Positions 15,985 through 23,921 of a stretch of 27,456 bases of DNA are shown piece after piece. Position 1 is the stretch's first letter; every line of letters begins with the position of its first letter. The notes beneath the pieces are model-generated. The model saw nothing but the letters and a program-made list of their open reading frames with translations, was not told where the DNA came from and did no database searches. The translations under genes and the position numbers were made by a program. The stretch is from UBA3537 sp965658025 (GTDB lineage Bacteria > Bacteroidota > Bacteroidia > Flavobacteriales > Flavobacteriaceae), in assembly GCA_965658025.1 (NCBI GenBank), contig CBFHQL010000020.1, positions 1 to 27,456 on the forward strand, in the 5' to 3' direction.

Positions 15985-17214
15985 TTGAATACCAGTAATA
16001 AGCTCAAAATATTTAACGATCCAATATATGGATTTATTACAATTCCTAATCCTTTAATTTTTGATCTTATTGCCCATCCTTATTTTCAACGTTTGCGAAG
16101 AATTTCACAAATGGGGTTGTCCTACTTGGTATATCCAGGGGCACACCACACACGATTTCATCATGCTCTGGGGTGTTTGCACTTGATGCAAAAAGCAGTT
16201 CGTATTCTTAAATTTAAAGGTATATCTATTTCAGAAGAAGAAGAAAACGCACTGTATATTGCAATTTTGCTGCATGATATTGGGCACGGTCCTTTTAGTC
16301 ATGCGATGGAACATAGTCTTGTTCATGGCGTTGATCACGAGTCAATATCCTTGCGGTTTATGGAAGCTTTGAACAAAGAATTTGATGGACAATTGAGTTT
16401 GGCCATCACCATTTTTAAGGGCGCATATTCCCGCAAATTTTTCGGTCAACTTATTTCTAGCCAATTGGACATGGATCGATCAGATTACCTGAAACGCGAT
16501 AGTTTTTATACTGGTGTATCTGAAGGTAATATCAATAGTGAACGTTTGATTTCAATGATGAATGTTGTTGATGATCAATTGGTTATAGAAAAAAAAGGAA
16601 TTTTTTCTATTGAGAAATTTCTAACGGCTCGTCGTTTAATGTATTGGCAAGTTTATCTTCATAAAACAGGTTTGGTTGCAGAGCAAATGATTATCAATGT
16701 GTTGAAACGCGCAAAAGAACTTGCTCATCAATCCGTGCCATTGAATGTTAGTCCATCTTTTACGTTTTTTTTACAAGAAACAATTGATGACACAAATTTT
16801 GATTCATCAGTACTAGAACAGTTTTCAAAACTTGATGATTATGACATCATAGCCGCATTAAAATCGTGGCAAAACCATGAAGATGATATCCTTAGAGATC
16901 TGTCTCAGCGCATATTAGAACGTAAGTTATTAAAAATAAAATTCTACAAAAAAAGTCAAATTACATCGGAGTTGGATAAACTAACCAAAAAGTGGAAGAA
17001 ATCTGCAAAACAAAAAAACGATTCAGTTTCCTACTACGTTTTTTCTGGGTCAATAAAAAATACCGGCTACAAACCTCATGAAGATGGCATATCTATTTTG
17101 CATAAAGACGGAAAAATTTCAGATGTCATAGATGCCTCTGACAATCTGAATCTCAAGGGTTTATCCAAAACAGTAAAACGTCATTATATATGCTTTCCAA
17201 AAGAGTTGCTATGA
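15985..17214 (+). CDS. HD-domain phosphohydrolase (dGTPase/SAMHD1-like)
   Basis: A 409-residue metal-dependent phosphohydrolase. The N-terminus KLKIFNDPIYGFITIPN leads to HPYFQRLRRISQMGL and YPGAHHTRFHHALGCLHLM (54-68). The HD core is LLHDIGHGPFSHAMEHSL (His97, Asp98, His101, His106), and SSQLDMDRSDYLKRDS supplies the distal Asp. This is the arrangement of SAMHD1-like and bacterial dNTPase-like proteins; nucleotide substrate is inferred, not shown. No ATG is available; the TTG at 15985 is the only sensible start and matches where family members begin. The 98-base gap to porX holds only a one-mismatch -7 box (TTAGTTTG) touching the TTG. Its last codons contain the lpxD promoter. Confidence 0.88.
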   Translation: MNTSNKLKIFNDPIYGFITIPNPLIFDLIAHPYFQRLRRISQMGLSYLVYPGAHHTRFHHALGCLHLMQKAVRILKFKGISISEEEENALYIAILLHDIGHGPFSHAMEHSLVHGVDHESISLRFMEALNKEFDGQLSLAITIFKGAYSRKFFGQLISSQLDMDRSDYLKRDSFYTGVSEGNINSERLISMMNVVDDQLVIEKKGIFSIEKFLTARRLMYWQVYLHKTGLVAEQMIINVLKRAKELAHQSVPLNVSPSFTFFLQETIDDTNFDSSVLEQFSKLDDYDIIAALKSWQNHEDDILRDLSQRILERKLLKIKFYKKSQITSELDKLTKKWKKSAKQKNDSVSYYVFSGSIKNTGYKPHEDGISILHKDGKISDVIDASDNLNLKGLSKTVKRHYICFPKELL

Positions 17215-17232
17215 TTATTTTTTTTACTTTTG
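17206..17232 (+). promoter_or_regulatory. Promoter of the lpx cluster
   Basis: TTG at 17206-17208, a 16-base spacer, and TACTTTTG at 17225-17232. The -33 box lies inside the last codons of the HD gene. Only seven bases separate the -7 box from the lpxD ATG at 17240, so the lpx mRNA is expected to start at or just before the initiation codon. Confidence 0.6.
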
Positions 17233-17239
17233 CACTGAA

Positions 17240-18262
17240 ATGAAATTTACAGCTAACCAAATAGCAAAATTACTCGACGGAGAAGTCGTTGGAGATGAAA
17301 ATGCAGAAGTTTTTACCCTTTCTAAAATTGAGGAAGGCACAGAAGGTTCACTTACTTTTTTGTCTAATCCAAAATATACGCCGTTTATATATTCAACCAA
17401 TGCGACGGTCACCATTGTTGATGATGATTTTGTTGCCGATAAAGAAATTACAACCACACTGATAAAAGTGGACAATGCATATACTGCTTTTTCCACGCTT
17501 TTAGAACATTACAATTCAATTAAAAACAGTAAAACAGGAATTGAATCTCCCGTGTCTATGGCATCAACAGTAACTCATGGCGACCATGTTTATATCGGTG
17601 CATTTACTTCCATTGGCGAAAATGTCCGCCTCGGAAAAAACGTGAAAATTTACCCCAATTGTTACATTGGTGATAATGTAGAGATTGGTGACAATACTAC
17701 GATTTTTGCTGGTGCAAAAATTTACTCTGATTGTATCGTTGGTGCACACTGCACCATTGATGCAGCAGTTGTTATTGGTGCTGATGGTTTTGGTTTTTCG
17801 CCAGACGAAAATGGAGTTTATAAAAAAGTTCCTCAAATTGGAAATGTGATTATTGAAGATTACGTTGATATTGGTGCTGCAACGACTATTGACCGTGCAA
17901 CTTTAGGTTCGACTATTATAAAAAAAGGAGTAAAACTCGATAATCAAATTCAGATTGCACACAATGTAGTCATAGGTGAAAATACTGTAATCGCTGCACA
18001 AACGGGAATTGCTGGATCAACAAAAATTGGTGCGCATTGTCAAATTGGTGGGCAAGTTGGTATTGCAGGGCATATTACCATTGGCGATCATGTAAAAATT
18101 CAAGGCCAGTCTGGAATTACAAAAAGCATTTCGGACCATGAGGTGGTTCAGGGTACACCTGCATTTGGCTATGGTGATTACTACAAATCTTACGTACATT
18201 TTAAAAACCTACCTCACTTGGCAAAAACAGTCGGTGAGCTCGAAAAAAAATTAAACAAATGA
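17240..18262 (+). CDS. lpxD: UDP-3-O-(3-hydroxyacyl)glucosamine N-acyltransferase
   Basis: Third step of lipid A synthesis: adds a 3-hydroxyacyl chain from ACP to the 2-amino group of UDP-3-O-acyl-glucosamine. It has 340 residues, close to the E. coli enzyme. The N-terminal uridine-binding domain (1-100) contains SLTFLSNPKYTPFI. Left-handed beta-helix hexapeptide repeats run from about 105 to 315 (IGENVRLGKNVKIYPNCYIG and on). The catalytic His241 is in QIQIAHNVVIG, and ADGFGFSPDENG and GAATTIDRATLG are typical. A helical C-terminus ends KTVGELEKKLNK. It overlaps lpxC-fabZ by four bases (ATGA), so translation is coupled. Confidence 0.96.
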   Translation: MKFTANQIAKLLDGEVVGDENAEVFTLSKIEEGTEGSLTFLSNPKYTPFIYSTNATVTIVDDDFVADKEITTTLIKVDNAYTAFSTLLEHYNSIKNSKTGIESPVSMASTVTHGDHVYIGAFTSIGENVRLGKNVKIYPNCYIGDNVEIGDNTTIFAGAKIYSDCIVGAHCTIDAAVVIGADGFGFSPDENGVYKKVPQIGNVIIEDYVDIGAATTIDRATLGSTIIKKGVKLDNQIQIAHNVVIGENTVIAAQTGIAGSTKIGAHCQIGGQVGIAGHITIGDHVKIQGQSGITKSISDHEVVQGTPAFGYGDYYKSYVHFKNLPHLAKTVGELEKKLNK

Positions 18263-19662
18263 TTACAAAAACCCAATCGAAACAAACAACAATTTTAAAA
18301 CCAACCACACTAAAGGGAGTAGGATTGCATACTGGCAACAACGTTACACTCACGTTTTTACCCGCTGAAGCAAACTTTGGTTATGCTTTCAAAAGAGTTG
18401 ACCTTGAAGGAGCGCCGCTTATAAAAGCAGACGCTAATTTTGTTACAAGTACCCAACGAGGAACATGCCTCGAAAAAAATGGCGTTTCTATACAAACAAG
18501 CGAACATGTACTTGCTGCACTAGTAGGATTAGAAATTGACAATGTCATCATTGAATTAGATGCTTCTGAGCCCCCTATTATGGATGGGTCTTCAAAGTTT
18601 TTTATCGAAGCACTCGAAAAAGCTGGTACAAAAGAATTAGATACTTACAGAGAAATTTATGTGGTCAAAGATGTGATAACTTATACTGATGAGGAAACAG
18701 GAAGTGACATCACGATAATTCCATCGGATGAATACCAAGTGACCACTATGGTTGATTTTGGTACTAAAGTGTTAGGTACTCAAAATGCAACACTGCAAAA
18801 ACTTTCAAACTTTAAGAAAGACATAGCGGACTCCAGAACATTTAGTTTTTTGCATGAATTAGAAATGCTTTTGGAGCACGGTCTGATAAAAGGGGGTGAT
18901 CTCAACAATGCCATTGTTTATGTCGACAAACCACTTTCTGAAGAAACCATGGAAAAACTTAAAGTGGCTTTCAATAAAGATTCAATTTCTGTAAAACCAA
19001 ACGGAATTTTAGACAATTTGACTTTACATTATCCAAATGAAGCGGCGCGACACAAACTCCTTGATGTTATCGGCGATTTGGCACTTACTGGAATTCGATT
19101 ACAAGGAAAAGTGATAGCAAACAAGCCAGGACATTTTGTCAATACACAATTTGCCAAAAAAATGGCTAAAATCGTTAAAATCGAACGTCGAAATAATATG
19201 CCTGCGGTAGATCTGAACCAAACCCCAGTGATGGATGTCAATGCCATTATGGATATGTTGCCACACCGCCCACCATTTTTACTAATCGATAAAATATTTG
19301 AATTATCACCAAATCATGTGATTGGCTCAAAGAATGTGACTATGAATGAATCTTTCTTTCAAGGACACTTTCCGGGAGCACCGGTCATGCCAGGTGTATT
19401 GATTGTGGAAGCAATGGCACAAACTGGAGGTATTTTGGTTTTAAATACAGTCCCTGATCCGGAAAACTACCTCACATTTTTTATGAAAATAGACAAAGTG
19501 AAATTTAAGCAAAAAGTGGTTCCCGGTGATACACTTATATTCAGTTGTTCGCTAATCACACCCATACGAAGAGGTATTTGTCATATGCAAGGATATGCCT
19601 ATGCCAATGGGAAATTGTGTGCTGAAGCCGAACTCATGGCTCAAATTTCTAAAGTTAAATAG
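18259..19662 (+). CDS. lpxC-fabZ: Fused LpxC deacetylase / FabZ dehydratase
   Basis: A 467-residue fusion that is characteristic of Bacteroidota. Residues 1-310 are LpxC, the zinc deacetylase that commits UDP-GlcNAc derivatives to lipid A: GVGLHTG, SEHVLAALVGLE (Glu82, His83), NEAARHKLLDVIGDL (His265, Asp269) and KPGHFVN (His292). Residues 325-467 are FabZ, the 3-hydroxyacyl-ACP dehydratase: LPHRPPFLLIDKI, then FFQGHFPGAPVMPGVLIVEAMAQ with catalytic His370 and Glu384. The two activities compete for the same 3-hydroxyacyl-ACP pool, so fusion fixes their ratio. A linker of about 15 residues joins them. All key residues are present in both halves. Confidence 0.97.
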   Translation: MITKTQSKQTTILKPTTLKGVGLHTGNNVTLTFLPAEANFGYAFKRVDLEGAPLIKADANFVTSTQRGTCLEKNGVSIQTSEHVLAALVGLEIDNVIIELDASEPPIMDGSSKFFIEALEKAGTKELDTYREIYVVKDVITYTDEETGSDITIIPSDEYQVTTMVDFGTKVLGTQNATLQKLSNFKKDIADSRTFSFLHELEMLLEHGLIKGGDLNNAIVYVDKPLSEETMEKLKVAFNKDSISVKPNGILDNLTLHYPNEAARHKLLDVIGDLALTGIRLQGKVIANKPGHFVNTQFAKKMAKIVKIERRNNMPAVDLNQTPVMDVNAIMDMLPHRPPFLLIDKIFELSPNHVIGSKNVTMNESFFQGHFPGAPVMPGVLIVEAMAQTGGILVLNTVPDPENYLTFFMKIDKVKFKQKVVPGDTLIFSCSLITPIRRGICHMQGYAYANGKLCAEAELMAQISKVK

Positions 19663-19677
19663 TTTAAAAACAAACAA

Positions 19678-20463
19678 ATGAATCAACCACTTGCATACGT
19701 ACATCCTGGCGCAAAAATTGCCAAAAATGTCGTTATAGAACCTTTTACAACCATTAATAATAACGTGGTTATAGGAGAAGGAACATGGATTGGATCTAAT
19801 GTCACTATCATGGAAGGTGCTCGAATCGGTAAAAATTGTAATATTTTCCCGGGATCTGTCATTTCAGCTAATCCACAAGACTTAAAATATAACGATGAAG
19901 ACACCACCACAGAAATTGGCGATAATGTAACCATTCGTGAGTGTGTGACTATAAACAGAGGTACAACTGATCGAATGAAAACGGTCATTGGAGACAATTG
20001 CCTCATTATGGCTTATTGTCATATTGCCCACGACTGTGTTGTTGGAAAAAACTGTATTTTTTCGAACAACAGCACACTTGCTGGACATATCAATGTAGGA
20101 GATTATGTTGTCTTGGCAGGTATGACTGCTGTACACCAGTTTTGTTCCATAGGGAATCATGCTTTTGTTACTGGTGGATCTTTGGTGCGTAAAGATGTAC
20201 CGCCGTATGTCAAAGCCGCACGAGAGCCCTTATCCTATGTAGGTATTAATTCTGTTGGATTGCGCCGAAGAGGGTATAGCACAGAAAAGATTAGAGAAAT
20301 TCAGGGAATATACAGGTTATTATACCAAAAGAATTATAACAACAGCCAAGCTTCAGCCATTATTGAAGCAGAAATGGAAGCCACTCCAGAGCGCGATGAA
20401 ATTTTACAATTCATTAAAAATTCGCACCGTGGAATCATGAAGGGCTATTTTAAATCAAACTAA
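19678..20463 (+). CDS. lpxA: UDP-GlcNAc O-acyltransferase
   Basis: First step of lipid A synthesis: transfers a 3-hydroxyacyl chain from ACP to the 3-OH of UDP-GlcNAc. It has 261 residues, matching E. coli LpxA (262). The beta-helix begins at VHPGAKIAKNVVIEPF; ISANPQDLKY and NRGT are typical, and the catalytic His118 lies in AYCHIAHDCVVG. The C-terminal helical part has VGINSVGLRRRGYS and a FIKNSHRGIMKGY ending. The gene starts 15 bases after lpxC-fabZ and ends four bases before efp. Confidence 0.96.
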   Translation: MNQPLAYVHPGAKIAKNVVIEPFTTINNNVVIGEGTWIGSNVTIMEGARIGKNCNIFPGSVISANPQDLKYNDEDTTTEIGDNVTIRECVTINRGTTDRMKTVIGDNCLIMAYCHIAHDCVVGKNCIFSNNSTLAGHINVGDYVVLAGMTAVHQFCSIGNHAFVTGGSLVRKDVPPYVKAAREPLSYVGINSVGLRRRGYSTEKIREIQGIYRLLYQKNYNNSQASAIIEAEMEATPERDEILQFIKNSHRGIMKGYFKSN

Positions 20464-20467
20464 AACT

Positions 20468-21034
20468 ATGGCAAACACATCAGACATTAGAAATGGATTG
20501 TGCATCCGCTACAACCATGACATTTATAAAATCATTGAATTTTTGCACGTTAAACCCGGGAAAGGTCCGGCATTTGTACGAACAAAACTCAAAAGTGTTA
20601 CCACAGGAAAAGTTATAGACAACACCTTTTCTGCAGGCCATAAAATTGAAGACGTCCGTGTAGAAACACACAAATTTCAGTACCTCTATCCAGAAGGTGA
20701 TATGTATCACTTTATGAACGTAGAGGATTACAACCAAATTACCTTAAATGTCAAAACCATTGACAATCCAGGGCTATTAAAAGAAGGTGAAGTGGTTACG
20801 GTCATTATTAACTCAGAAGATGATATGCCACTTTCAGTAGAAATGCCTGCAAGTGTTATTTTAGAAGTAACTTCAACTGAACCCGGTGTAAAAGGCAATA
20901 CAGCCACAAATGCCACCAAACCCGCTACTGTAGAAACAGGCGCAACTATTAATGTGCCTTTATTCATCAATGAAGGGGATAAAATTAAAGTTGAAACTGC
21001 TAAAGGCACGTACAAAGAACGCGTTAAAGCGTAA
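20468..21034 (+). CDS. efp: Translation elongation factor P
   Basis: Relieves ribosome stalling at polyproline stretches. It has 188 residues in three beta-barrel domains. Domain I has the loop HVKPGKGPAFVRTKLKS, with Lys32 at its tip in the position lysylated by EpmA in some bacteria; whether this organism modifies it is unknown. The middle domain has HKFQYLYPEGDMYHFMN, and the C-terminal domain ends INEGDKIKVETAKGTYKERV, the EF-P signature region. It sits inside the lipid A cluster, four bases after lpxA and six before the second LpxD-like gene, so it shares their transcript. Confidence 0.97.
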   Translation: MANTSDIRNGLCIRYNHDIYKIIEFLHVKPGKGPAFVRTKLKSVTTGKVIDNTFSAGHKIEDVRVETHKFQYLYPEGDMYHFMNVEDYNQITLNVKTIDNPGLLKEGEVVTVIINSEDDMPLSVEMPASVILEVTSTEPGVKGNTATNATKPATVETGATINVPLFINEGDKIKVETAKGTYKERVKA

Positions 21035-21040
21035 ATTTCT

Positions 21041-21976
21041 ATGAAATTTCCCACACCGCAAACCCTCAAACAAATTGCATCGCTTATTGACAGCGACTTT
21101 GTAGGTGATGATGATTTTCCTGTTTTGGGAATGAATGAAATTCATGTGGTCACTTCTGGCGATATTGTTTTTGTCGATCATCCAAAATATTATGACAAAG
21201 CGCTAAATTCTGCGGCAACTGTAGTGCTTATTAATAAAAAAGTGGACTGTCCAGAAGGGAAAGCACTTTTAATTTCTGACGACCCCTTTCGTGATTTTAA
21301 TAAGTTGACCGCACATTTCAAACCTTTTGTGAGTTCTACGATCAGTATTGATTCTTCCGCCAACATAGGTGAGGGAACGCAAATTCAACCTAATGTTTTT
21401 ATAGGCCCAAATGTAACCATTGGAAAAAATTGCTTAATTCATGCCAATGTCACCATTGTTTCTGATGTCATCATTGGTGATAATGTAGTCATTGGCTCAG
21501 GAACCGTTTTGGGAGGCGATGCTTTTTATTATAAAAATCGTCCGGAAGGGTATGACCAATTGCTATCTGGAGGTCGTGTTGTGATTGAAAATGATGTTCA
21601 TATCGGTACGGGCTGTACTATTGATAGAGGTGTAACTGGCGATACAACCATTGGGGCAGGGTCAAAATTGGACAATCAAATTCAGGTGGGACACGATACC
21701 GTCATTGGCAAAAAATGTCTTATTGCCTCGCAAACAGGAATTGCGGGCTGTTGTGTTATCGAAGACGAAGTGACCATTTGGGGGCAAGTGGGCACCAACA
21801 GTGGAATTACCATTGGAAAAAAAGCAGTTATTTTAGGGCAAACAGGCGTCACAAAATCTGTTGAAGGGGGCAAAACTTACTTTGGTACGCCTATACAAGA
21901 ATCGCGTGGAAAACTCAAAGAAATGGCCGCATTACGCCAATTACCCGACCTATTGCAAAAGTTGAAAGAAAAATAA
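21041..21976 (+). CDS. Second LpxD-like N-acyltransferase paralogue
   Basis: A 311-residue acyltransferase related to LpxD but divergent. The N-terminal domain (1-95) has SGDIVFVDHPKYYDKALNS, matching the LpxD uridine-binding domain. Hexapeptide repeats run from about 100 to 285. His218 in NQIQVGHDTVIG aligns with the catalytic His of LpxD, but the insertion ADGFGF of true LpxD reads GDAFYYKNRPEGYDQL here. That loop may change the acyl or sugar substrate. The genome already has a standard lpxD four genes upstream, so this copy may add a different acyl chain or act on another nucleotide sugar. It is co-directional with efp (6-base gap) and followed by sucD with its own promoter. Confidence 0.85.
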   Translation: MKFPTPQTLKQIASLIDSDFVGDDDFPVLGMNEIHVVTSGDIVFVDHPKYYDKALNSAATVVLINKKVDCPEGKALLISDDPFRDFNKLTAHFKPFVSSTISIDSSANIGEGTQIQPNVFIGPNVTIGKNCLIHANVTIVSDVIIGDNVVIGSGTVLGGDAFYYKNRPEGYDQLLSGGRVVIENDVHIGTGCTIDRGVTGDTTIGAGSKLDNQIQVGHDTVIGKKCLIASQTGIAGCCVIEDEVTIWGQVGTNSGITIGKKAVILGQTGVTKSVEGGKTYFGTPIQESRGKLKEMAALRQLPDLLQKLKEK

Positions 21977-22007
21977 AAATTATCTTTATAAATCGACTTC
22001 AAAAAAT

Positions 22008-22015
22008 TACATTTG
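22008..22015 (+). promoter_or_regulatory. -7 box of sucD
   Basis: TACATTTG matches TAnnTTTG, 23 bases before the sucD ATG and about 30 bases after the preceding stop. No good -33 TTG is seen. It suggests sucD can be expressed apart from the lpx genes. Confidence 0.5.
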
Positions 22016-22038
22016 CACCAACCAAAAAATCAACTTCA

Positions 22039-22911
22039 ATGAGTGTTTTAGTTAACAAAAATTCAAAAATAATTGTACAAGGATTTACAGGAAGCGAAGG
22101 GACATTTCACGCCGAACAAATGATTGCCTATGGCACTAATGTTGTTGGTGGTGTAACGCCAGGAAAAGGAGGGCAAACACACTTAGATCGTCCTGTATTT
22201 AATACTGTTCAAGAAGCCGTAGAGAACGTTGCGGCCAATACAACCATTATTTTTGTACCACCTGCTTTTGCTGCGGATGCCATTATGGAAGCCGCCGATG
22301 CCGGTATTGAAGTGATTATTACCATTACAGAAGGTATTCCTGTAGCTGATATGATTAAAGCCGCAGATTATATAAAAGATAAAAACTGCCGATTGGTAGG
22401 GCCAAATTGTCCAGGTGTCATCACACCTGAAGAAGCTAAAGTCGGAATTATGCCGGGCTTTGTTTTTGAAAAAGGTAGAGTAGGTGTGGTTTCCAAATCT
22501 GGAACATTGACCTATGAAGCCGCAGATCAAGTGGTGAAACAAGGACTAGGTGTTTCTACCGCTATTGGTATTGGAGGCGATCCGATTATTGGCACCACCA
22601 CAAAAGAAGCATTGGAATTACTCATTAATGACGACGAAACAGATTGTGTCGTTATGATTGGCGAAATTGGAGGACAGCTCGAAGGCGATGCAGCACAATG
22701 GTACAAAGCCAGCGGAAGCACAAAACCTGTAGTTGGTTTTATTGCTGGTGAAACCGCTCCAGCAGGACGTACGATGGGGCATGCTGGTGCTATTGTTGGC
22801 GGTAGCGACGATACCGCACAAGCCAAAAAACGCATCATGCGCGAATGTGGCATGCATGTGGTCGATTCTCCAGCAGAAATTGGCAAAAAAGTTGCCGAAG
22901 TTTTAGGGTAA
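22039..22911 (+). CDS. sucD: Succinate-CoA ligase, alpha subunit
   Basis: TCA-cycle enzyme that couples succinyl-CoA cleavage to ATP or GTP formation; the alpha subunit binds CoA and carries the phospho-His. It has 290 residues. CoA-binding motifs are QGFTGSEGTFHAEQ and GGVTPGKGG; GPNCPGVI and SKSGTLTYE are typical, and the phosphorylated His248 is in TMGHAGAIVGG with GEIGG as the partner loop. The beta subunit sucC is not adjacent; in E. coli sucC and sucD are together, so the split location is notable but common in this phylum. Confidence 0.97.
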   Translation: MSVLVNKNSKIIVQGFTGSEGTFHAEQMIAYGTNVVGGVTPGKGGQTHLDRPVFNTVQEAVENVAANTTIIFVPPAFAADAIMEAADAGIEVIITITEGIPVADMIKAADYIKDKNCRLVGPNCPGVITPEEAKVGIMPGFVFEKGRVGVVSKSGTLTYEAADQVVKQGLGVSTAIGIGGDPIIGTTTKEALELLINDDETDCVVMIGEIGGQLEGDAAQWYKASGSTKPVVGFIAGETAPAGRTMGHAGAIVGGSDDTAQAKKRIMRECGMHVVDSPAEIGKKVAEVLG

Positions 22912-22935
22912 ATTTTTTAGCTTAAATATTTGTCA

Positions 22936-23118
22936 TCAATTCACAATTCTTTTAGGTCTTTTTTCAAAACTACCGCCACAGTTGGGGCATATGTTTTTTA
23001 AAACGCTTTCTACACATTCTATACAATAGGTACACTCATATGCGCATATCATCGCTTCATCACTGTTATGAGGAAGGGGTTTGTGGCAGTGTTCACAATT
23101 GGGTTTTAGTTTTAGCAT
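22936..23118 (-). CDS. DUF1272 small Cys-rich protein
   Basis: A 60-residue protein from the ATG at 23118. Eight Cys in pairs (C8xxC11, C25, C29xxC32xxC35, C44xxC47) would bind two zinc ions in a treble-clef or ring-like fold. The sequence MLKLKPNCEHCHKPLP, then CTYCIECVE and CPNCGGSFEKRP, matches DUF1272 as I remember it; no function is established. An upstream in-frame ATG at 23157 would overlap the preceding gene and lacks family similarity, so it is not used. Confidence 0.85.
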   Translation of the reverse strand: MLKLKPNCEHCHKPLPHNSDEAMICAYECTYCIECVESVLKNICPNCGGSFEKRPKRIVN

Positions 23119-23146
23119 AGTTTTTGGGTTTAAAAGTGTTGTTAAA

Positions 23147-23707
23147 TCACCAATCACTTGAATATTTTTTTATAAATTCCCATCGCTCAGGATTGACTAT
23201 TGTCCAATATGTCTCATAAAAATCTTTCTTTTTTAAATCATGATTTTTTATCAAATCAGCGAAGAATTTTGTTATCTCAATTTTTTCATCATTTTGTTCG
23301 GATAAAACATCTTTCCCGTATTCGTCAAAAACCATGACCGAAGCATGCATATGCTTAAAACTCTCAACACCAAAGGTGAAAATTGTGTATTCTTTCTCGT
23401 TTGAAAATAAATCAATTTTTGTCCACATTAGAATAGGATGAGTACTATTATTTGGATATATTTCTGAATCCCATTTTCCATATTTATCATACATCACTTT
23501 GTGCGTATAGAACGCAGAGTACACACATTCAAATCTAATTTCATTATATGCTATTGTATCATTTTCGTAAATAGTAATGTGCTTTTCATTTAATATTTCT
23601 GTGAAGTTGTTTTTATAAATTCTTGGACATTTATTCAATTTATTTTTTGAAGATGAACAATTAAAAAAAGATAAAATTATAATGGTAAAAATGTATATGC
23701 TTTTCAT
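23147..23707 (-). CDS. Predicted lipoprotein of unknown function
   Basis: A 186-residue protein. The N-terminus MKSIYIFTIIILSFFNCSSSKN is a lipoprotein signal with Cys17 as the likely lipidation site, followed by a Ser-rich, Lys-rich stretch. The mature part is polar and rich in Tyr, Phe, Lys and Glu, with no motif I recognise. Blocks such as ILMWTKIDLFSNEKEYTIFTFGVE and a C-terminal FYETYWTIVNPERWEFIKKY suggest a mixed alpha/beta fold. The gene is more A/T-rich than its neighbours. It precedes the DUF1272 gene by 28 bases on the same strand. The 214 bases between it and the ABC-F start are A/T-rich and hold only the ABC-F promoter. Confidence 0.75.
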   Translation of the reverse strand: MKSIYIFTIIILSFFNCSSSKNKLNKCPRIYKNNFTEILNEKHITIYENDTIAYNEIRFECVYSAFYTHKVMYDKYGKWDSEIYPNNSTHPILMWTKIDLFSNEKEYTIFTFGVESFKHMHASVMVFDEYGKDVLSEQNDEKIEITKFFADLIKNHDLKKKDFYETYWTIVNPERWEFIKKYSSDW

Positions 23708-23871
23708 GACTATTGGCTTGAATTACGATATCCTATTTGTTTAGACACACCTTTTTAAAAAAAGTCACACTATTTTTTATATTTTTTTAGTAAAATAAAT
23801 TTCCGCTAAAAATATTGAGCCAAAATTCAAATTCCCAAAAGAGTTCTTTAGAAATATATGAAGCGTGCGGT

Positions 23872-23901
23872 TTGAAGTATGGGGGCAATTCTCTACTTTT
23901 G
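23872..23901 (+). promoter_or_regulatory. Promoter of ABC-F gene
   Basis: TTG at 23872-23874, a 19-base spacer and TACTTTTG at 23894-23901: the best promoter match in the window. It lies inside the longer frame starting at 23865, so translation should start at the ATG at 23922, about 16 bases after transcription begins. Confidence 0.7.
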
Positions 23902-23921
23902 CAAAAAAATTAAAGAAATAC

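Noticed and set aside
19683..20160. Minus-strand open frames opposite lpxA
   Set aside because: They arise from the repetitive hexapeptide coding pattern read in reverse; no start signals or protein features. Similar shadows lie opposite lpxD and the second LpxD-like gene.
22183..22886. Two 119-codon open frames on the minus strand within sucD
   Set aside because: They lie wholly opposite a strongly conserved gene, and their products are His/Cys- or Pro/Ser-rich as expected from reading sucD backwards.
23865..23921. Longer start for the ABC-F gene
   Set aside because: The extension contains the canonical promoter (23872-23901) and is absent from family proteins, which begin at MLSVSN-like sequence.
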